A stretch of DNA of 64,000 bases, taken from positions 248,001-312,000 of the forward strand of contig JAIXMO010000008.1 of the NCBI GenBank assembly GCA_025677825.1. The letters run 5' to 3'. This DNA comes from Helicostylum pulchrum (taxonomy: Eukaryota; Mucoromycota; Mucoromycetes; Mucorales; Mucoraceae). The notes below the pieces were generated by a model that did no database searches, was not told the DNA's origin, and saw only the letters and a list, made by a program, of their open reading frames with translations. Position numbers and translations under genes: made by a program. Each line of letters opens with the position of its first letter. The stretch's first letter is position 1. Below, piece after piece: positions 22,817 through 35,609 of the stretch.

Positions 22817-25129
22817 GTGTTTTCTTTTTTTTTCTTTTGCACCCGCAACATTATCCCCTCCCCTCTCTTCTTCAAACCCTCCTTTTTCTCAGTATACCCT
22901 TTTTCATATATAAAAAAAAAATACTAAAATTTTAATAAAGAACATAATATCAAAGCGACCTTAATAATATATACCACGTTACTTTAATCCTTTTGTGGAA
23001 CTCGGGTTTTATTTTTAGACTAAATCCTTTTTGATAGGCTTATTTTATTGAAGCCAATTTTTATTTTTTTCTATTTTAATTGCATTGAACATTACACAAA
23101 AGAAAACGAAAAAAGCTATTGTTATCCAGCACAAAGTTAAAAACACAGCCATTGCAAAACGAAAGATGTCAAAAAGACGAACGCTTTTTGGAGTTGTCTT
23201 TAGGCATTTTTCCGCGCTTGATAAAAATCTAAATTATTATAGTGAGATATTACATTTGCAATCAAACAGCGTTAAATCAATTTCATTTTGACTAATAATA
23301 AAAAATCCAAATTGCTTTGTCATACTTGTACTATCGCTGAATTAAAGGGTCTCTGCGTGATCCTATTACCTAAGTTGACATTTCCAACTTCGTTATTATT
23401 AACTCTGTCTTGAATGCTGATACGATTTGACTTAAATAAGTAGCAAAAAAAAAAACTCGAAATTTGCCCAATTACTTTTTTTTTTTTTTAAATAGAACGT
23501 GTACCATCAATCAATGAAGAATGAATGATATAAGCTTATTCTGTAATACACTTTGCAGATATATTAACAATATATGTCATTTAGACTAGTTTAAATTACT
23601 TTAGGGAATACAATAGATTGAATACCAATTCATGTTATTTTCATTGTTGTGTGTATATTAATTTTAAATATATATTAATAAGAGTTACTGTACATGTCAC
23701 CACGGAAGTATTCTTAATTATGGTCTTTGTTCGTACCACAAGTTACCAGCATTTATCTTGTCGCTAGTAAAAACGATCTGCAAAAATGCCATCTTTATGC
23801 ACTTAATAAAGTAAATTGACACCCTTATTCCGCCGAAAAAAAGTTCGCGCGCGCGACAAGAACTAATTATCTAAAACTCTTTTGACGGCTTGCAATCAAC
23901 CATGGCACTTTTATTTTAATTTTTAATAGTGTAATTTTACCTTTTTTTTTTTAAAAAAAAAAAACTGTAATCGTCCCCCTTCTTTATGTTCTGGAAAAAG
24001 CCAAAAACCTGCTTATACTTTGTTGCCTAGTATTTTGTAATTGGTCACAACGCTTGGCGTTCTTACCGCATATCTCGATCATTTGAGCCGAAGATTACAT
24101 TTGCAAATATATATCGAACGATTTAAAAAAAAAACATTACACAATCAAAAGGGGTGACTTTTTTTTTGTATTTGGGATATTTACAAAAGAGACACCGTAA
24201 TCCTTCTTTACCAACGTCCAAGACTGAAAACGTAATACTCTTTTCCGCAGAATTGGTAATTGCTGCATTTTCAACATTTTACTGCTTAAAATTACAACCC
24301 TAATATCAGTCTCAATAACCAATTTAACTTGGTGTGTTTTCAAAAGCGTAAAGGGAGGTTCTGTTTGCATGCGATCCAGTAAGGGGGGGGGGTATTAACT
24401 TCAAGAGATGATATATACACTACATACAGCAGGTACAGCAGATATAAGAGATTACAATATATATGAGTTCCGCCCAAATTACTATGGGGCTCCCAGGTAT
24501 CCTCAAAATATGCTGCGGATTTGGCTGTCAAAATCGAACAAATCCATAACATCACGAGGCATCAATAAAAGGAAAAGAAAGCTTCCTTTTTAAAAAGGGG
24601 GTTTTATTGTTTCACAAATAACAAAGAGTGTTTTTTAAGTGTAAACTTCTCTACTACTATAAACACTCCAGAAAAAGTAGAACAGATTGTATAATTACTT
24701 GACACATATTTTGGCTTATACTACATCTCTCTTCAATCTGTCATCACTTGGCGGGCATCTGCATTTAACTACTTTTCCCTAATGATCCGGAGATAAAAGA
24801 AGCGAGAGTTAACTTTGTCAAACAATCGATAATAGCCTCAGGGGAAATTCTTCTATTTGTCCGGTGATCGAATAATGTATTTAAAGTAAAATCTTAGATA
24901 AAATAATAGTTATGGGCTCTTTGGAGTGTATATCAACAATGAATCTTTAGAAAAGTAATTAAGAAAAGTAATTTAATACAGATGGTAGTTAAACAAGGAA
25001 CACTAGTTATCTATTCTAAAAAAAAAGACAGCTTAGCTTAGTAGGTTGATAAAATGGGTAAATAGCCTGTTTAATCATTTTGGTTGTTCTACACTTGTGT
25101 CATACAAGAAAAAACGCTGTGATATTTTT
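22817..25129. other. Gene-poor interval
   Basis: No supported gene. Several A/T homopolymers occur, and the CT-rich phrase ACTTCTCTACTAC at about 24647 matches one near 17271. The frames at 23085-23291 and 24137-24370 lack recognisable motifs and show AT-driven amino-acid composition. Confidence 0.5.
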
Positions 25130-25770
25130 ATTTTTGAGCGATAACATCTATCTTAAAAAGGACAGGATATGCAAGTGTTATTTAGTCGTGCATCATTGAA
25201 ACAATGAAGCAAACAGAGTACCTACACCAATAAGAATGCTAATGAATCTTTTTTGGTCATCGCAAACAGCCATTAAGCTCATACTGATGTCACCTTTTCG
25301 GTCAGCATACCTATCCCCATCGTCTTTTTTTGTTGGCTTTTCAATCACAATCAACTTGCCATCAATTGCACCGATCACATCCTGCAAACGGTCTTTGCCT
25401 AAACTTGTAGCTCTTCCAAAAACCATCCGCAATCTCCCTCGCTCTTTCGAGTGTTTTTTGGCCACGTTATGACCCTATTCATGATTGATGTACTCATCGC
25501 ATTGACGAATCTATTAATGAAGTTGTTATAGCTACTATAGCTACAACCAAACTTGTCTTTCTGCCATTTGGTATCCAAAGTGAGTGTTTGAAAACCTCCT
25601 ACATAACAATTGCTACTTGCTTCCACACAGGATCAGGCAAAAATCTCGTTCATTACATCCTGCAAATTGTTCAGTTTCTATAAGAAGGTTAACTACACTT
25701 TCGAAAGTACTCAAGGTAACGCGGTAAATGCTCCCCTGAAAGTAGTTTCTCTTATGGCAGCTCCATTATA
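25130..25770 (-). mobile_element. PIF/Harbinger-type transposase relic (DDE_4 nuclease)
   Basis: Minus-strand reading frames carry the catalytic-core signature of HARBI1-like nucleases: DRLQDVIGAIDGKLIVIEKP (first Asp), YADRKGDISMSLMAVCDDQKR, and after a frameshift NDARL, the counterpart of the conserved HDA motif. Upstream frames give FRGAFTALP, STFESVVNLLIETEQF and CGSK with intervening stops. At least two frameshifts (near 25455 and 25205) and several stops show it is dead. No terminal inverted repeats or TTA-type target duplication were identified. Confidence 0.82.
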
Positions 25771-25981
25771 ATCGAAAAGAGGAGTATCCTCTAAACTAGT
25801 AAATTTATCTGATTTTAGGATAAGCTTTTTTAAGCAGTTAGAAAAGGGTATTTTATCACTTGGTTAAAGTACATCACATTTTATTGCACACGTTACTCAA
25901 ACCCTTTTTTAGGATAAAAAAGGTTTTTATTTATAGACATTGAATTGTGATTGGCCTAAGGTTGTTACTTAATAAACAACT

Positions 25982-27650
25982 TTAATCAAAGAATCCACTA
26001 TTGTCTTCATCATACTCATCCTAATTATAAAAAAAAAGGTCAGAATAAACACGCTACACAAGAGTGTTTTAACTTACGTAGGTAGCATTTCCTTGAGCAT
26101 CCGTGTTTGTAACTATTTTATCAATTATATGTTAATACCGAAAAACAAATATAAAAAAAAAAAGAGACTGTACCTTCTACATCGTTATCAAAGAAACCAT
26201 CCTTTCTTTCAATCACTTGTTGACTACCATCAGCATCTATTTTACACAAATTAAGTAAGTACATTGCACAAAAAAAAAAATTCCCTTTTATCCGTTTAAA
26301 AAAAACTTACATGTTGTAGTTTCAACTTGAGTATCTGATTGCCACCAATGACCATTTTCAGTAACAGTGGCAGTACTTACGACTTGCTCTTCACCACCAT
26401 TGTACTCACCTTGAGGTGCGTACCCGCCATACCCACCACCGTAATCCATAGGAGGTTGTTCCATAGGAGGTTGTTCCATTGGTGCTGGGGCAGCAGCAGG
26501 AGGAGGTTGACTGTAGCCTTGATTATAATTTTGATCTACAAATAATATAATTAACGATTTTCATTCTTTTTTTTTTCTCTCCTGTTTTTTCTTCTTCTTT
26601 TTACTTACGATCTTCTCTTTGCTCTTGTTCTAAACGATCAAGACGATCACTTTGGTCTTGTTCATGGTTCATAATACTACCAATAGCAAGACCACCAGCA
26701 ACACCTGCTGCTGCTGCACCCGCCATTTTCATACCAGACGACATACCTCCAGGCTTTGTTTGAGGTACGGGGGGTGCACCGTAAGGCGATTGAGCCTGTT
26801 GGGGACCACCGTAATGTTGTTGGGGAGCTGCTCCAGGGTATTGTTGAGCTCTTTGCTGAGGAGGTGCACCGTAAGGTGATTGTTGTTGAGGGGGAGCGCC
26901 ATAAGGTGATTGTTGTTGAGGGGGAGCACCATAAGGCGATTGTTGTTGTTGATGAGGAGAACCGCCGTAAGGTGATTGCTGTTGAGGAGGAGGTGCACCA
27001 TAAGGCGATTGTTGGTGTTGTTGAGGGGATCCACCGTAGGGTTGTTGAGCTCTTTGCTGTTGTTGTTGAGGTGAACCACCATAAGGTGATTGCTGTTGAG
27101 GAGGAGGGGCACCGTAAGGTGATTGTTGAGGAGAACCACCATAAGGTTGTTGTTGTGGCGCAGGAGGATATCCATTACCACCACCAGGGAAACCTTGTTG
27201 TTGTTGAGGAGGGGCAGGAGGGTACCCATTTCCTCCTCCACCAGGGAAACCTTGTTGAGGTTGTTGAGGTTGTTGATAAGGACTACCACCACCGTAAGGT
27301 TGCTGTTGAGGTTGAGGAGGGTATTGAGCGCTTCTATCTTGAGTAGGTGGTGTAGCGGGGTATCCACCACCGTAACTGGTAGGAGGAGGAGGGGGAGGGG
27401 CATTATATCCACCACCACCATAAGAGGGCGCAGGTCTTTCCCAATGTGTAGATTTGGTGTTGTGGTTGATATAATAACTAGTAAAAAGTTTAGTAACACA
27501 AAAAAGGACACAGTGTGTGTATACTTACGGTCTACCCTCAGGTGTAAACTTCTCTTCCCAGCCTAATATGCAAAAAAGGGTTGGCTTTTTTTTTTCTATC
27601 GGTTTTATTTTATTTTATCGTGTTTTACCTTGGGGTAATGGTCCAGACAT
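25982..27650 (-). CDS. WW-domain protein with Gly/Pro/Gln/Tyr-rich array (Wwm1-like)
   Basis: Seven exons give 428 residues: 27650-27629, 27562-27529, 27477-26609, 26535-26311, 26236-26174, 26112-26078 and 26020-25982. Residues about 4-36 form a WW domain (LPQGWEEKFTPEGRPYYINH, second Trp in THWERP) that binds Pro-rich ligands. It is split over three exons. Residues about 40-270 are a tandem array of variants of QQSPYGAPPPQQ. A glycine-rich hydrophobic stretch (MAGAAAAGVAGGLAIGSIM) then precedes a charged EQEQ helix and an acidic tail. The plan resembles yeast Wwm1, which binds the metacaspase, but the glycine segment could insert in membranes. The stop lies 300 bp downstream of nothing on this strand; the myosin gene ends 298 bp upstream of its ATG, on the same strand. 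Confidence 0.88.
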
Positions 27651-27680
27651 AGTACGTTTTTTTCTAAAAAAAAAAGGTAA

Positions 27681-27706
27681 AAGAAAAAGGAAAAGGAAAA
27701 GGAAAA
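27681..27706. repeat. Hexanucleotide CCTTTT repeat in the WW gene leader
   Basis: About four tandem copies of GGAAAA on plus (CCTTTT on the coding strand), 30 to 55 bp before the ATG. It is an example of the pyrimidine leaders seen upstream of many genes here. Confidence 0.85.
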
Positions 27707-27947
27707 AAAAAAGGGTTTTTTTTCCCAATTTAAATAAGTTTTAAAGTTTGCTGTTTTAACTTCGGGACTCGTAAAAAAAAAAAAGAGCGTGTACTTTAGT
27801 AATTTTTCCTTTTATACTTTTCTTAAAAAAGAGTTTATTAGTGTTGAATTGTGTGTAATAAAAAAGAGAGTGATTTTTTTTTTTTTTGCGTGTGGTATTG
27901 GAATAAAAATAATTTTTCCAGTTGTGAGAAGGGTGAATATTTTAAAA

Positions 27948-30900
27948 TCATTGTACAAAAAGTTTATACTCAGTAGCTGCCTTTAAAGCTGATATTTGGT
28001 TTTTGAGTTCACTAATATCGGATTCAGACGACTTTTTCAAGTTTTTACTGTTTCTTGAAGAGACTCTTAATCGCGAGACATCATCACGCTGATGAAGCAA
28101 TTCTTCTTTTAAGCGCATCAACTCTTTATCTTGCGACTTGATCTTACCAAGTGACGATATGTATTCTGCCTGAAGTGTATCACGTTGTGTACGTAAACTG
28201 GTCCAACCATCGCCACCCGCCGAAACTTGCTGTGGTCTTCCAATCACACCCTCGAGGTCCTTTGCCTTTTGATCCAATCTGTCATACTTTTGGATCCAAG
28301 AGCGCACTTGATTTTCCAACTCGACCGCCTTCAACTTCAATCTCGACTTCTCTTCTCGCTGCTGTGTTAAATTGCCAATTAAATCCACCACTCTCGACTC
28401 TAATTTATACGACGCCTCCTTTAAATGGCTAACCGATCTAGCTTCGGCTCGAAGCACTACCAATTGTCGACGCGCGTGTCTGCGTCGTACGCACGTTTGG
28501 ATACAGATAATATAGTTTCTAGTGGCTTGGTATCTTTTACGTGCTAACCAGCCCCTGACAATCTTTTGGATCATGATAGCAGCATGTGTCTTTTTCAACT
28601 CGGCGTGTCTCTTTCTCGCAATTTGTCCTCGAATCAATGCTTGTGTTTGAACGATAAACGCGCGTGTCTTTAAATACTTTTGTCGGGCCACATATCTTCT
28701 CCAATTCTTTTGGATCACAATAGCAGCTCTTTCGCGGCGCAATAATTCCATTTGCAGTTTAGCTGTCTTTTGTCTAGCGACAGCTTGCAACATTACCGTC
28801 ATCTTTTGCACGCGTACGTAACGCACACGAGCAAGGAAGCGACGGATATTCTTTTGGATCAAAATAGCACACTGACTTAAACGGTCCGATCGTAATTTCT
28901 CCATGTACGCAAGTTGGCCAGCACGGAAAAAGATCTTAGTAAGACCTACTTGATACTTGTCTGTATCTTTGATGTTGGTATTCAAAATCTCGGAACAGAT
29001 GGTCTTGGTGTCTGGGTTAGATTTAGGGTCCCAAATCGAGAAACTAATAAGCGCGTGATAACGCTCGGAAAAGTCCTGGAAGGTCCATCGGGTAGGGTAG
29101 CCTGCACAACTGATACGGATTGTTTCTAAAACACCACAGGCTCTTAATTGAGAAAGAACAATGTTGGATTGGAATACCCAAGCTACCTTGGCTTCGTTGG
29201 GTTTAATACAACGGATATAATGAACGTTGGTTTGACCGATAGTATCCATTAAATTGATCAATGATAACTTAAAGATGGAACCTAATGTAGGTTTCTTTGA
29301 TTGAGTCACGGTCTTTTTAGGTGCTTGTTCCATTGTGGGGGTGGTAGGAGCAGGAGGAGAGATCATTTCAGCCAAGAAGGAAGACTTAGAAGCTTGAAGT
29401 AAATTCAAAAGCTCTTCAGGTACAGTATCCTTGTTTTTATCCATAAATCCTTCAGCTTCGTACTGAACATCATGAGCATAATGCGCAACAACAAAAGCAT
29501 CATTGGAGAATCTAGGTTTCTTGAAATAATCTTGATATTGCGAATTAAAGTTTTGATAGAGTTTGTTACAGAAGCCTTGGTCAGAACCAGAAGGCAATCG
29601 GGATTCTTCGTCTAAAAGAGAAAGAATACCCATCTTTGCTTCAATCATCTCGATACACTTTTGATTATCACTAAATGAAATAAACTTCCAGTCAATTTCT
29701 TCACGAATATATTCTTCTTGTTCCAATTTAAATACGTGTTGGTTAAACTATTTTGAAGATAGTGTTAGTAATAAAATCATATTTTATATGTGTGTTTTCT
29801 TTTCTCTTTTTTACTTGTTGTTGAAGCTTTTCGTTTGCATAATTAATACAAAATTGTTCAAATGAATTCTTTTTGAAATGTTCAAACCCGTAAATATCAA
29901 GAACACCAATAAAGTTGACTACTTGATCCAAGTTGGGGCACGAAAGACTTGAATTGATGACCATGACCAACCAATCAAACATATTGGCATAAATATATTT
30001 AGCGACGGAATCACGTACGACCTGAGCCTGTGTAGGTGTCAAGTTTGAAATAATCTTTTCTGATCGAGTCACAATTTGCTTTCGAACGATCCATTTTCTA
30101 AAACCTGCTGTATCTAAACCTAATAACTCGGTAGCTTTCGCCAAGGATGGTTCATCTTCTGTTAACGTAGCATCGTTTCTACCGCCAATTTCTATATTGC
30201 CCAAATGTAAAAGTGCTGCTAAAATACGAAAGATCTCGGATTGTGTCTCTTGGTGAATACCAATGGTGTTTAATGCTGTACGAGTCTCGCTGAATTCTTG
30301 TGCGTCATCCATTGTGGGAATCACACCAGTACCACTTTGATTCAAAAAATGAAATTCAGACCATTCTTTAAGGGCCAACTCCTTTTTCTCACTTTCACTT
30401 GCACCTGCACATAACTAAAAATAATATCAATACACATATTTGTAAAAAAAAAAAAAAAGTAGTAACAGTAATATATTTTTTTACCTGGTAAAAGATGTGA
30501 TAATTTCTTTCGGTTTCGGGTTGGAAAATAAGACGAGATCTTTCTAACAAGTATGTCTTGATCTTGGCTCCAACAATATTACGCTTATTATCAAATTGAA
30601 TTTCAATATATTTACCAAATCTTGAAGAATTATCGTTTCTTGTTGTCTTTGCGTTACCAAATGCTTCCATAATAGGATTGGTGGCTGAATCATAAACAGT
30701 ATGAGATTTTTACCCGAGTCCATCAATAAATATTATTTTTTTTACCTAAGATTTGTTCTTCGACTTCAGTCATAGATTCTCCTTTAGCTTCTTTACCAGA
30801 TGCTTCTTTATCATCAGCAGTAGCAAAATAACGCATAATATACTTTGCACTCACAGTTTTACCAGCACCACTATTTACATTTTTTTTTTTTAAAAAAAAA

Positions 30901-31651
30901 ATTAAAAAAATGTATAACGCAACTCTATTTTTTTTTTTTTTGTTACCTCTCTCCTGATACAATAATTGTTTGATTCGTATTATCTCTAATCATGCATCTG
31001 TAAGCGTCCTCCGAGATAGCAAATAAATGTGGTTCAAGATCGCCTCTTCTACTACCCGAATATTTTTGAATGATTTCAGGCTCATACAAAGGTACACGAG
31101 CAAAAGGATTTGTTGCAATTAATACAATACCAGAATACGTATAAATATTCCTTTCTTCATAACGGGTTTTAATCGTATTCAATACTAGGGAGAGGCAAAA
31201 AAAAGGGGGGGGGGGAGGAAAGGATATATTTTTTTTTTTAGTATAAGGAGTATATAATCATGTTGTTGTGTGTGTATCACACAGACGTACCTGAAGGCTC
31301 GTTAAGATAACTAAGGTTAGTCAAGTCATCCGTGTTCTCCATTTTGGGAGGGTTTCGAAGTGGTGGTAAAGTAACCTTGTTCTTTTCGATATCTACAAGT
31401 TTGGCTTCAAATACATGCTCCTGAATTAATTTTTTATTTATTAGCTAATATAATATTTTACTATGTTTTTGAGTTTTTTTTTTTTTTACTTTGTCTGGGT
31501 TATTGTCATCTTGAAATACAATTTTAACTGTTTGGGTATCTTGTTCTTTTGAAATAACGGAAGCAGAAACCCAACCGTTTTCTTCATCTGCAAACCATGC
31601 TTTTATACCTTCTGTATAAACTTGAATTAAGTCTAAATTAGCTATTGTCAT
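27948..31651 (-). CDS. Class V-type myosin heavy chain lacking the globular tail
   Basis: Actin motor encoded by seven exons, 1084 residues: 31651-31490, 31420-31291, 31184-30947, 30870-30746, 30684-30485, 30414-29815 and 29747-27948. It has an SH3-like N-terminus ([20 protein letters not shown]), P-loop GESGAGKT (about 174, across an exon join), switch [11 protein letters not shown] (about 235), switch II DIYGFE (about 460) and converter, so the motor looks intact. Six IQ motifs follow (about 779-920, e.g. [14 protein letters not shown]), then a short coiled coil (about 925-1077). Class V myosins normally run to about 1500-1850 residues with a C-terminal DIL cargo domain. Here the frame stops at 27950, and nothing DIL-like lies in the 298 bp before the WW gene. 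A truncated paralogue or a genuine short motor are both possible. Confidence 0.93.
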
Positions 31652-33092
31652 TATAATGTGCTAAAGTTAAAAAGAAAGATGAAAAGGGAAAGAAGAAAAA
31701 AAAATATATCCCACTTTTTTTTTATTTCTATACTTGGATTAGGCACGAGTCCCCGTTTTATCTGAGTTGACAATTGTTTAAATTGTTTGATATCTAATTG
31801 TTGTTGTATACACTTTTAAATAATAAGCTTGAATTGCTATTTTTCCTTCTTTTTTTTAAAAATAGCTTATAGTTTGTATCTACTTATTTAGTTATCACCT
31901 GTCAAGTAGAACCGTCATTTTATATTTGTTTTTTTATAGGATTTTCATTTATACTTCCACTCCGACCCGAGAAATATAGAAATTTGCTTTTGCAAAGCTC
32001 GGTACAGTTTAAAGTCTAAATCCTTCTCTTTTTTTACGCGATCAGAATAAAAAAAACCCACTATTTGTTTCTTAAAAAAACTTTATTAGTCCTTTACAAT
32101 TTTGATTTAAACAAGGTATTCTTTATTTGTATATTTGGCACTAAATACGTGTAACAAACACACAAAAAAGAAACAATTTATATTTTAAATTCTAATGGAT
32201 CGCAAAACTTTTATTTCCCTATTATGACGAAGAAAATGATACTGTATTTATATACAATGCCTCTCCCTCCTTTTCTTTTTTCTATTTTGCGCATATAAAA
32301 ACTTTTGAATTTGTGCTGCGAATTTTTTGAGATCTAAAAATGCACCTGAATTGTCGGAAAACGGGTAGTGTAACTTTGAAGCACTTTTTTCTTTTCTTTT
32401 TTTTAAAGGTAGCGCGAGACTTGTAAAGTAAATTAAGCTGTATCAGTGTAATAAAATACCTGCAAACAAAAAAAGAGGCACGACCACAACCCCTCTTTTT
32501 GAAAACTTTTTTTTTTTGCATCATTACTACAAAGAAGCTCCTGTTGTCTAAAAAGACGGAGCCAAGTATGTAGTGGTACCGACCTGTGATCCAAAATAAT
32601 TCCGACTCATGGCATTTTTCCTTAATTCAAACGCCCCCCACGTACCTTTTTTTTGTGTGTCAAGCTTTTTACCGCAAAAGGCTTCTTTTTTTTAAAAAAA
32701 AGCGGGGGGCGGGAGAAAACACCGAGTGGTAATTACACTGGAAGTGACCAATTTTGTCTGATATGTTTTAGGGCAGTAACATGATCTTTATGCATAAATA
32801 TGAAACGTCCTTCTTTGATCCACTGACATTTTATTTGTATAAAAACAAATATACTTTGCTTTTGACATAGCTAAAAAATACATTACTTACTGGCAAAGAT
32901 TCCATGGTAGTTTTAAAAAATCATACGCTCTACAGTGCTAACTAGTAAAATAACAGCAAAAATTTGAAGTTTACTAAGATTGGATATATCTACTTTTTAT
33001 AGTCTCAATAAAGCCATTTATAGTTATTATGTATATTGAATCATATACGTTATTATTATTTAAAATACAGTTATATGAAAGTATAATATTAC
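31652..33092. other. Intergenic region between the kelch gene 3' end and the myosin start
   Basis: AT-rich, with a short GC-rich patch at about 32620-32710 containing CCCCCCAC and GGGGGGCGGG that could pair loosely. No gene was recognised; the frame at 32282-32524 is a Lys/Phe-rich artefact. Confidence 0.55.
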
Positions 33093-35220
33093 TTATATCA
33101 TGTCAGGCTTTACAGTTTCATAATCTTTTATCTGATTAACAGAGGGCTTGACGGTATTTACTACAATATCTGGGCTCTTATTTTTCGGGTAAGATGAATC
33201 ATTATTTTCCTCGACCAAATTAGGAGAGTAATAGCGTCCACTTGTATTTTCAGTTATTTCTGTAGTATCCGTAAAATGCGGAGAGCCCGATTTGCCGGTT
33301 GCGGTTTCTTTATAGTGCTCTTCAATTTTATCCCAATCAACATCCATAATTTCGTGCATTTCTTTTTGCTTTGCTTTCTTTTGACGTCGAAGGTAGAAAA
33401 ATATAATGCCCAAACCCTAAAAAAAAAATTAATCAAAAGTATTAAAATATCTTTATTGTACTTACAACAACAATTGAGCCTGCTACAATTCCTCCGATAG
33501 CTTCTTTGCTTAATCCATCAGATTCCTTCGAATTATAATCATTGGAATTAGAGTCATTTGAATTAGGGATACTTGAATCATCTGTCGTGTTGGAGACAAA
33601 AGAAGTGGTATAGAAAATATCGGAGACATTTGAAACGTCAATAGTGATTACTGAAGAAGTTAATTCACCATCGGCGCCTTTACCAAATAAAATAAATAAA
33701 GTGGTATCTACTAAAACAGCTATTCGATAAAGGTGATGTTAAATAATCTAGAATAGCGTTTTATAACCCGCTATATATGATATTCATACCTGAATGAGCG
33801 GATCTTGGTCCCTTTAAATGCTCGGGAACTTTGACATTGTTTTGTTTAGTCCATATATTAGTCTCTAAATTCAAGGTATAGCAGATACTAAGAGATGCTA
33901 TAAGTTTCATGTGAGTTACTGGTATTGTAAAACTATTTTATAAAATGCTCATACCTTTTTCAACACTTTCAGAACCTCCATAGAGAATGATATCTTGTGA
34001 ATTTGGCACTATAATTAGTTATAAGATTTAAAAAAATAGTTAGAATAAAGACATATATGTATGTATATATATATATATATCAGTTACATACATAAGCTGG
34101 CTGTATGATACATTCTGCTTGTAGGAATACTTCCTTTCAGTGTCTCATTTGACCAAGTACCAGAATTGGTGTCAAAAACAGCAGCCCAGCTGAAGGGTAT
34201 TTCCCGTGGTTCCCAGAGGCCTTTAATGTAGTAGCTACCTCCTAGATAGTATACTTTACCTGTATTAGGATTAATTGTAGCTGTTTGACGAAAAGGAAAG
34301 AAATTTGCAAGCGTGCTACTTTGCGGAGAAAATGCGGACCATATCTGATATAAACATATGTTAAATGACATATATATTTCTTTGGGGAAGGGGAAAAAAA
34401 TATATATATATATTTACCCCTGAACCAGTAGAAAGCTTCGTGAAACGACTAAATCCGAACTGGTGCTCAAGAGAAGAGGAAACTCTAAGAAATAAAAAAA
34501 TTTAGTAATCGATCGATCTTCGACTAAAGAAATAATTACGGATTAGATCCACCATAAAATCCTACCGAATCGTTAGGCAAGTTAACAACAGACGAGTAAT
34601 AACTAAGTAAAAAAAAAAAAAAGGAAAGGCGATAAAAGTATAAGTAAAATATACGTAACAAATTAATTAAGACAGTATATACATCTGTTTCACCAATCCA
34701 TTGTCTGTAAACGAAGAACCCTTTAACCATGAATTTGAGGAAGTGTCATAAATAATTGCATGATTTTCAAACTGGGAAAAGTTCGAACTCTGACCTCCTT
34801 GAATCATAAACTGTTTTCCATTGGATAATACAACCGACGTTGGAATTATTCGCTTTTCCGTTTGAAAAGGAACAGCGGGTACTATCTTATACCACCCATC
34901 TTCCATAATGGCGCTGTTTTGCCAGGAATATGCGCTGACATTTAGAGAATAAATATCTTGGTCAATTCCTATAGGGAGACCCACATCTCCGCCATAGCAA
35001 TAAATCTGACCGCCAACGTAGCCGCAAGCTAAAAAAAAAATATATAACAGAAAAAAAAACAATTAATATTCGACTATTCTAAAATGCTTAAAAAAGGCTT
35101 TTTTTTTGTTATCGTCGAGTAGTAATTACATGGATAAGAGCGAGGCGGTATTTTCTCTGCTAAAACATTATAAGTTAAACATGCTACTAGAGAAACACTT
35201 GTTAGGATTATCTTCGTCAT
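33093..35220 (-). CDS. Kelch-repeat single-pass membrane protein
   Basis: Nine exons give 519 residues: 35220-35130, 35028-34683, 34602-34540, 34484-34418, 34344-34092, 34008-33955, 33897-33790, 33719-33466 and 33416-33093. The start gives a signal peptide (MTKIILTSVSLVACL then NVLA) followed by CGYVGGQIYCYGGD, the first kelch blade. Further blades carry FMIQGGQ, SVGFYGGSN, KVYYLGGSYY, DIILYGGSE and TLFILFGKG, forming an extracellular beta-propeller. A Ser/Asn/Asp-rich stalk follows, then one transmembrane helix (AIGGIVAGSIVV into GIIFFYL), a basic stop-transfer RRQKKAKQKE and a cytoplasmic tail of about 95 residues rich in Ser, Thr and Pro. The topology suggests a cell-surface or secretory-pathway adhesion or sensor protein. 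No substrate is known. Donor sites such as AT-GTATAT are weak but keep the frame. Confidence 0.87.
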
Positions 35221-35609
35221 CTCTTATAAAAATTTCTTTTCGAGAAACAGAAGAAAAAGGATCATTTCAAGACAGACAAACCAGATTTTAATAGATGTGT
35301 CCGTGTAACCTTTCACAATAACAACAATCTCTCGAGATGAACGCTTGGAATAAAAAATACAGGATGGCTTTGATACCGATAAACTTTTTTTTTTATTATT
35401 ATTGAATCAACAATGTTGTTCAGAAAGGTTCAATAAACAATAAATGAGGCTTTAATTGTTTTGAATTTAAAAAGTAACTTTTTTTTTTTTTTGGTACACA
35501 GAACAATGTACCCGTCACATAGAAAACGAGAAATTATATTCAAGAGGTACGAATAATAGATTGTGTCCTCTGTATTTGTATCTTTCTACAAGATGTAGAC
35601 TATACAGTA
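35221..35609. other. Intergenic region upstream of the kelch gene
   Basis: AT-rich promoter region with a TC-rich leader next to the kelch ATG. No other feature was seen. Confidence 0.55.

Noticed and set aside
26729..27511. Open frames of 260, 196 and 147 codons overlapping the WW gene
   Set aside because: They are other-frame shadows of the repetitive Gln/Pro/Gly-coding exon. The WW domain and closing splice phases identify the true frame.
27651..27947. A hidden DIL tail exon of the myosin via the GTACAA donor at about 27957
   Set aside because: The sequence to the WW start is homopolymeric and not open for any useful length. No DIL-like words were found on minus.
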